Assembly (NCBI GenBank): GCA_017448965.1
Contig: JAFSKK010000063.1
Coordinates: forward strand, 1-64,000
Source: Bacteroidaceae bacterium
GTDB taxonomy: Bacteria; Bacteroidota; Bacteroidia; Bacteroidales; Bacteroidaceae
Direction of reading: 5' to 3'
DNA length: 64,000 nt
Shown: positions 59,146 through 64,000 of the stretch, one piece after another
How the letters are laid out: every line of letters begins with the position of its first letter
Numbering within the stretch: position 1 is the first letter of the stretch
Translations under genes and position numbers: made by a program
The notes under the pieces: model-generated
Seen by the model: the letters and a program-made list of their open reading frames with translations, nothing else
Databases searched by the model: none
Told to the model about the DNA's origin: nothing

Positions 59146-60315
59146 ATGGACGGAAAGACCGTAAAATCATGGAATGAAGCCCTTGAGTTGGTGCGAAATG
59201 ATTGTACCATCAATTTTGTTGCAATGGCTGTAACCCAATGGAATGCGTTGAGTATTGATGCCTTGTTGTTTTATCTTGAAGATATAGGATATGAAATCAA
59301 TGCATTAATTGTGATAGCGGAGCACTATTCGGCAGGGTACTTGATACAAGAGTCCTATTTTACGAATAAAAGAGCCGTGTACTACCGCTTACCATACACA
59401 AAAGGGGTGCATGATATAGAGCCTCGCCAAGAAAAAGCTCATACAGGTTTTGTCGGTAAGATGAAGGATGTGTGCGACTATTACCGTATCGTTTTTGATA
59501 TCGGTAGAAAAGGGAAAGACTGCCTTTTCTATTCAACTTATAACCATACGATTCCCGATGCTGTTATTTTGCAAAAGTTAGGAGACATGGGACGTCCCGT
59601 TATTGTGTGTCGTAGCGAAGAAGGTATCGGGCCTTATATGGGAACTTTTGATAAAACCTACCCGCCTTTGCGAGAAGTCAAGACCATCCCTGAATTGCAT
59701 GGGTATTTTCGTACGGTGTTTTGGGGAAGAGAAATATACAGGCTGCTTCATGTAACTTATAATAGCTTGACGTTAAAATCCACATGGCAGGGATTGAAAG
59801 TAAATGAAATAATCATACCATATTACAGGAAAGTTTTTGCATTGAGGAATGAAATGGTGAAACCTCCTGTAGATAAGGCACTCATTGAAAAATCCATCAT
59901 TATATGTACAGCATCATGGAAGCGGCATCTGATTGATGACGAGGAAGATTTCCGTGTGATGAAACGTGTGTGTGACGATTTATACGGCAGAGGATTCCAT
60001 TTGTTGCTGAAACCTCACCCGCGTGACCAATATTATCCGCCAAAAGCGGAAGAGTTGCATTGTGAGATATTGGATGTTCCAGGACTTACGATGGAGAGCC
60101 TATGTGAGTATGCGCAACCGAAAGCTGTCGTGAGTTTTGCAAGTACTACTTTGGTGAATCCTTATGTGTTCTGGAGGATTCCGACTTATTGTGTGACAGA
60201 GATGTTGAATCGTGAGAAGATGATGTCGTATTTGGATGAGATTGATTCATTCAAGAGAGTCTTTAAGAATTTTGTCCGTTTTGTGAAAGACACTTCTGAA
60301 ATAGAGGTGTCATAG
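59146..60315 (+). CDS. Sialyltransferase-like protein (putative, motif-based)
   Basis: A 389-residue protein without signal peptide. Three short motifs match bacterial sialyltransferases of the GT38/GT52/GT80 type: an acidic-acidic-Gly motif in RSEEGIGPYMG near 156-166, the HP motif in LLLKPHPRDQYY near 286-297, and a Ser/Thr motif in SFASTTLVNPY near 329-339. The gene directly follows the CMP-sugar synthetase gene. I infer transfer of a CMP-activated nonulosonic acid or Kdo. The match rests on short motifs, so a capsule-synthesis protein of another kind is possible. Confidence 0.6.
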   Translation: MDGKTVKSWNEALELVRNDCTINFVAMAVTQWNALSIDALLFYLEDIGYEINALIVIAEHYSAGYLIQESYFTNKRAVYYRLPYTKGVHDIEPRQEKAHTGFVGKMKDVCDYYRIVFDIGRKGKDCLFYSTYNHTIPDAVILQKLGDMGRPVIVCRSEEGIGPYMGTFDKTYPPLREVKTIPELHGYFRTVFWGREIYRLLHVTYNSLTLKSTWQGLKVNEIIIPYYRKVFALRNEMVKPPVDKALIEKSIIICTASWKRHLIDDEEDFRVMKRVCDDLYGRGFHLLLKPHPRDQYYPPKAEELHCEILDVPGLTMESLCEYAQPKAVVSFASTTLVNPYVFWRIPTYCVTEMLNREKMMSYLDEIDSFKRVFKNFVRFVKDTSEIEVS

Positions 60316-60324
60316 CCCATCTTT

Positions 60325-61854
60325 ATGAAAACGGTTAGGAATGAACTGAAAATTGGTGTTGTCCTCAACTATATCAATATGGGTGTGGGGAATTTGATAC
60401 CTATTTTCTATACACCCATTATGCTTCGAATCCTCGGACAGAGTGAATATGGTCTTTATAAACTGTCGAGTGTCGTAACGGGTTATCTGGGTCTTATCTC
60501 ATTGGGGCTTGGAGCCGCCATTACCCGTTATTTGATAAAGGCAGCGACGGAAGGTGGAGAAGAAGCGGAAAAGCGGATGTTAGGTTTGTTCCTTATCATT
60601 TTCCGTTTCATCGCATTGGTGGCTTTTATCGTCGGGGTGATAGTGATGTTTCATCTTGATTTGTGGTACGAAGATTCCCTTAGCAGTGAGGAGTTGCAGC
60701 GAATGAAGATATTGGTCTTTATTATGGTCTGCAACACAGCCTTGTCTTTCTCAGTGTCTCCTTATATGTCAATTGTAACAGCACATGAAAAATTCATCTT
60801 TTATCAGTGCATGAATATCCTGACCACATGTGTTGCCCCAATTGTCAATCTGATTGCCCTGTACATGGGATACGCGTCAATGGGATTGGCTCTTTCTTCA
60901 TTGGCGATTGCGGTCTTGGTTCGTATCGTGTATTTTATATATGTGAAGAAGACTATGCACATCACTCCATGCTATCGTCACCTTCCGACCGATTGTCTAA
61001 AAGAAATCATGGTCTTTTCTTTCTGGATTTTTGTGGCGAATGTAGTCGGTCAACTCTATGCATCAACAGACACTATCATGATTGGTGCGATACCCTCTTT
61101 AGCGGTGACTGGAGTTGCTTTATATAATGTCGGGATTGTTTTTGACCACATGGTGGGCGGTGTTTCCGTTGGAATCTCAAGTTTGTTGGCTCCCAGAATT
61201 AACAAGATGGTTTTCTCGGGAGAAAGTAATGAACATCTGACAGAATATTCAATTCTTATTGGTCGTTTACAGTGCTATATGGCATCGTGTCTTGTTGTTG
61301 GGTTTATCATCTTTGGAAAACCATTGATACATTTTTATGTTGGCGATGAATATATGGACTCTTATTGGGTGATGTTGATGGTTTCTGTGCCTAAAATCAT
61401 CGTGTTGGCTCAAAGTGCGTGTTTGAGTATTGTGATTGCTAAAAATAAGCATCGGTTTCGTTCTTTAGTGTACCTTGGTGTTGCCATTGTGAATGTGATA
61501 GGCACTTGGTTGGTTTTGGAAGATTGGGGCGTGATAGGAGCCGCTTTCATGTCAGGGTTGTCGTTTTTTGTAGGACATGGTCTTTTTATGAACTGGTTCT
61601 ATTGGAAAAAGATGGACATGGATATCTGGCATTTTTGGAAAAAGATGTCTCAAGTATGCCTCGTTCCGCTGCTGTTATGCGTGTTATGTGTGATGGTTCG
61701 TGGATATGTGGATTTGTATAATATTTGGGTGTTGTTGGCTTGTATGCTTGGTTTCATGATTGTTCTATTTGGTTTGCAATGGCGTTTTGCCTTCAATGAT
61801 TATGAAAAGACCCTTGTGAAATTGCCATTAAAGAGGTTGAATATATTAAAATGA
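60325..61854 (+). CDS. Polysaccharide flippase (Wzx-like), second locus
   Basis: A 509-residue membrane protein with about 12-14 hydrophobic segments. It begins NELKIGVVLNYINMGVGNLIPIFYTPIMLRILGQSEYGLYKL, split by GN, as in RfbX/Wzx proteins. VVGQLYASTDTIMIGAIPSLAVTGVALYNVG near 240-270 is also typical. It moves lipid-linked repeat units to the periplasm. Less similar in look to the flippase at 20728 than a duplicate would be, so the two were probably gained separately. Confidence 0.93.
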   Translation: MKTVRNELKIGVVLNYINMGVGNLIPIFYTPIMLRILGQSEYGLYKLSSVVTGYLGLISLGLGAAITRYLIKAATEGGEEAEKRMLGLFLIIFRFIALVAFIVGVIVMFHLDLWYEDSLSSEELQRMKILVFIMVCNTALSFSVSPYMSIVTAHEKFIFYQCMNILTTCVAPIVNLIALYMGYASMGLALSSLAIAVLVRIVYFIYVKKTMHITPCYRHLPTDCLKEIMVFSFWIFVANVVGQLYASTDTIMIGAIPSLAVTGVALYNVGIVFDHMVGGVSVGISSLLAPRINKMVFSGESNEHLTEYSILIGRLQCYMASCLVVGFIIFGKPLIHFYVGDEYMDSYWVMLMVSVPKIIVLAQSACLSIVIAKNKHRFRSLVYLGVAIVNVIGTWLVLEDWGVIGAAFMSGLSFFVGHGLFMNWFYWKKMDMDIWHFWKKMSQVCLVPLLLCVLCVMVRGYVDLYNIWVLLACMLGFMIVLFGLQWRFAFNDYEKTLVKLPLKRLNILK

Positions 61855-61989
61855 TTCAGGGCTGGCTTGTAATAGAAACATTAAGTCTATTTGATAAATT
61901 CATTTTGTTAGAAAGTTTAGATAAGCCTTTATAACTCTAAGCCACGTGTCAACGATTTCCGACTTTCTCAAGTGGACTTGATTAAAATC

Positions 61990-62997
61990 ATGAGAACAGT
62001 TTATATGATTAATAAAAGCGGTTACGAGCCTTTTATAGATTTTTTGAAGGGTTTATGTATCCTCTCTGTTATATGGGAACACGGAATGCCTTTTCTGCGT
62101 GAGACATTATTCTATTTCTGGGGTAAAATGGCTGTTCCGCTATTCCTGGTTATACAATGTTTTCATGTTTTTAAAAAGGATTCTATTTCTTATCCAAGCT
62201 TTTCCAAATTATACAAAAGGATTTTGCAGCCTTTCTTGCTGGTCTCTTTTTTAATTCTCATAATAAAATATGTATTAGGAGATTTTTCATTATCCGATGA
62301 CTCTTTTTGGCTTAAAGCGTTGAAAAGTGGAGGGTGGGGACCTGGTTGTTATTTCCCATGGATATATATACAATTTGCAATTCTTGCCCCAGTTATTTAC
62401 AGGTTGTTACAGGGGAAATCCAATAAGTTCCAATTCTTGTCCATACTGTTAGGTAGCATTGTTATTGAGTTAGCTTTCACTTATATGGGGGGAGAAGAAT
62501 GGTTGTGGAGGATTTTAGTGATTCGTTATTTATTTCTGATGGCTATTTCTTTTTTCTTATGTAAGTCAAATATAAGGTTGACAAAGGCTAACATTGTTTT
62601 CTCCATAATAGGAATTATTTTTATTGCTCTATTTGAATATTTAGACTTCAGTTTTACTCCTTTATTCTTTGATAGTGCACGTAACTGGAGAAGTACCCAT
62701 TGGGTATGTTTTTTGTATTTATTCCTTTTGATTTTTGTAATTCGTATAGGATATGAGAAAAGTTCTGGTTTCATGAAAGCAACTATATCCTATTTGGGAA
62801 AAGCTTCATTTGAAATATTTCTTGTGCAAATGATAGTATTTTCAACAATAGGCGAACATGTTGCAGAAATAATTGATGGACTTGGACTTCATGGGGTCTT
62901 GGGACTTTTTTATTATTTGGCGATATGGGTTCTCTGCTTAGGGTTGGGTGTATTAGTATATCGTCTAAAAAGGAAATCAATTATCGTGAATAATTAA
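61990..62997 (+). CDS. Acyltransferase 3 family membrane protein
   Basis: A 335-residue protein with about ten membrane segments, of the OafA/WecH acyltransferase family. The N-terminal block YEPFIDFLKGLCILSVIWEHG carries the conserved His. It would O-acetylate a polysaccharide unit. The start is uncertain: GTG at 61972, ATG at 61990 or ATG at 62005 are all possible. The 135 bases before it hold no gene. The region is strongly A/T rich. Confidence 0.82.
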   Translation: MRTVYMINKSGYEPFIDFLKGLCILSVIWEHGMPFLRETLFYFWGKMAVPLFLVIQCFHVFKKDSISYPSFSKLYKRILQPFLLVSFLILIIKYVLGDFSLSDDSFWLKALKSGGWGPGCYFPWIYIQFAILAPVIYRLLQGKSNKFQFLSILLGSIVIELAFTYMGGEEWLWRILVIRYLFLMAISFFLCKSNIRLTKANIVFSIIGIIFIALFEYLDFSFTPLFFDSARNWRSTHWVCFLYLFLLIFVIRIGYEKSSGFMKATISYLGKASFEIFLVQMIVFSTIGEHVAEIIDGLGLHGVLGLFYYLAIWVLCLGLGVLVYRLKRKSIIVNN

Positions 62998-63020
62998 GGT
63001 GGATTTTTAAAAATATAACT

Positions 63021-63758
63021 ATGAAAATTATTGGTATGATTCCTGCGCGGGGTGGTTCTTCGCGCTTTAACAACAAGCCTTTGGCTTTGATTTGTGGTAA
63101 ACCTATGGTGTATTGGGTGTGGAAGCACTCGAAGGAGGTGAGCGTGTTTGAGGAGGTGTATGTGGCGACGGACAGCGAGGAAATCCGGCAGACGGTGGAG
63201 GGTTTTGGTGGCAAGGTCATCATGACGAGCAAGGACTGCGAGACGGCTACGGAACGTTTGTATGAGTGCAGCAAGAAGGTGGAGGCAGACTTGTGGGTGA
63301 TGGTGAACGGGGATGAGCCGCTGGTGTTGGCGGATGACATCGTGAAGTGCATCCCTGCGGAGATTCCTGCGGATGGTTTCTATGTGAGCAACCTGATGAC
63401 GGATTTCCAGAATCCTGTTGAGGTCGTTGACCCGACCAACTTGAAGATTGTGACGAACAAGGAGGGTGTGTGCCTGTTTATCAGTCGTGCGCCGATTCCT
63501 TTCCCCAAGGGAGAGATGAATTATGCTTATCAGAAGTTTGTCGGAGTGGGTGCTTTCACGAATGTAGCATTGGAATACTATCATTCCACGCCTCGTGGTC
63601 CTGTAGAGAAGATCGAGGAGAATGATTCGTTCCGTTTCATCGAAAACAGGAAGGATTGTTATTATATCAATGCTCACTGCAAGACCCTCTCTGTGGACAC
63701 TCCGAAGGACAGGGTGGCGGTGGAGCGATATATGATTGAACATAACATGGCTGATTGA
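63021..63758 (+). CDS. kdsB: CMP-Kdo synthetase (3-deoxy-manno-octulosonate cytidylyltransferase)
   Basis: A 245-residue enzyme that activates Kdo with CTP. MIPARGGSSRFNNKPLALICGKPMVYWV has the family layout, with RFNNKPL in place of RFPGKPL; ETATERLYECSKK, VMVNGDEPLV and YEN-free C-terminal SVDTPKDRVAVERYM follow. Length fits KdsB. It overlaps the isomerase gene by one base, forming a Kdo pair. This may be a locus-specific copy beside the one for lipid A core. Base composition returns to a higher GC here. Confidence 0.85.
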   Translation: MKIIGMIPARGGSSRFNNKPLALICGKPMVYWVWKHSKEVSVFEEVYVATDSEEIRQTVEGFGGKVIMTSKDCETATERLYECSKKVEADLWVMVNGDEPLVLADDIVKCIPAEIPADGFYVSNLMTDFQNPVEVVDPTNLKIVTNKEGVCLFISRAPIPFPKGEMNYAYQKFVGVGAFTNVALEYYHSTPRGPVEKIEENDSFRFIENRKDCYYINAHCKTLSVDTPKDRVAVERYMIEHNMAD

Positions 63759-64000
63759 TGGGTAAGATTGCGGAAATAGGCATCAAGTGCTTGCAGGATG
63801 AGGCGGCGGCAATCATGGACTTGGTTCCGACGATCGGTGAGGATTTTGAACGTGCGGTTGACCTGATGCTGAGATGCAAAGGGCGGGTTATCGTGACCGG
63901 GGTTGGCAAGTCTGGGCATATAGCCAGTAAAATTGCTGCTACGTTGGCAAGTACGGGCACTCCCTCTTTTTATGTGAATGCATTGGATGCATTTCATGGA
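63758..64000 (+). CDS. kdsD: Arabinose-5-phosphate isomerase, N-terminal part (cut by window end)
   Basis: 81 residues are visible. GRVIVTGVGKSGHIASKIAATLASTGTPSFYVNA, split at TGVGKSG, is the SIS-domain start of KdsD/KpsF/GutQ, which converts ribulose 5-phosphate to arabinose 5-phosphate, the first step to Kdo. The ATG at 63758 overlaps the kdsB stop (TGATG). The gene runs off the window. Confidence 0.93.
   Translation, partial: MGKIAEIGIKCLQDEAAAIMDLVPTIGEDFERAVDLMLRCKGRVIVTGVGKSGHIASKIAATLASTGTPSFYVNALDAFHG

Overview
The window looks like a chromosome segment of a Bacteroidales bacterium, most likely of the Prevotella group. Three things point there: many promoters of the Bacteroidetes type (a TTG box about 20 bases upstream of TAnnTTTG), families almost confined to that phylum (DUF3316, DUF4837, DUF5020-like, MG2/plug-like surface proteins), and the rarity of Shine-Dalgarno sequences. 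Genus is inferred from style, not from a marker gene.

Layout. (1) 0.5-4.4 kb, minus strand: M23/LysM peptidase, ndk, xseB, xseA and an unknown protein. (2) 4.6-12.3 kb, plus strand: pta-ackA, a parC-like topoisomerase subunit, a DUF3316 protein, an S41 protease, tRNA-Leu(UAG) and a nitroreductase. (3) 12.35-20.35 kb, minus strand: folP-cdaA, then murF and a 1330-residue C-A-T-R nonribosomal peptide synthetase, then a secreted Lys/Ala/Pro repeat protein. (4) 20.7-35.1 kb, plus strand: a Wzx/Wzy-type surface polysaccharide locus with flippase, EpsG-like polymerase, glycosyltransferases, CDP-glycerol enzymes, four hexapeptide acyltransferases, an MBOAT/SGNH pair and a beta-helix protein. (5) 35.2-38.6 kb, minus strand: two nucleobase permeases and a DUF5020-like outer-membrane protein. 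(6) 38.8-50.5 kb, plus strand: two MG2 paralogues, a GH105-type hydrolase, a DUF4837 lipoprotein, a 57-residue ferredoxin, a GH2 enzyme and a rhamnogalacturonan-acetylesterase-like protein; the carbohydrate enzymes suggest growth on pectin rhamnogalacturonan. (7) 50.7-64 kb, plus strand: a second surface-polysaccharide locus with Wza-like export lipoprotein, Wzc kinase, glycosyltransferases, a DUF115 protein, a NeuA-like CMP-sugar synthetase beside a sialyltransferase-like protein, a flippase, an acyltransferase, kdsB and a truncated kdsD.

Points that stand out. The synthetase carries three 23-bp palindromic tandem repeats in the linker before its reductase domain. Because 23 is not a multiple of 3, each copy is read in a different frame, and change by one copy would cut off the reductase domain. 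Short 7-bp tandem repeats sit directly upstream of the start codons of ackA, cdaA, the ferredoxin and wzc. A 9-bp-repeat hairpin element occurs twice, 44.5 kb apart. In the second polysaccharide locus a CMP-sugar synthetase adjoins a protein with the three short motifs of bacterial sialyltransferases, which suggests a nonulosonic-acid or Kdo-like surface glycan.
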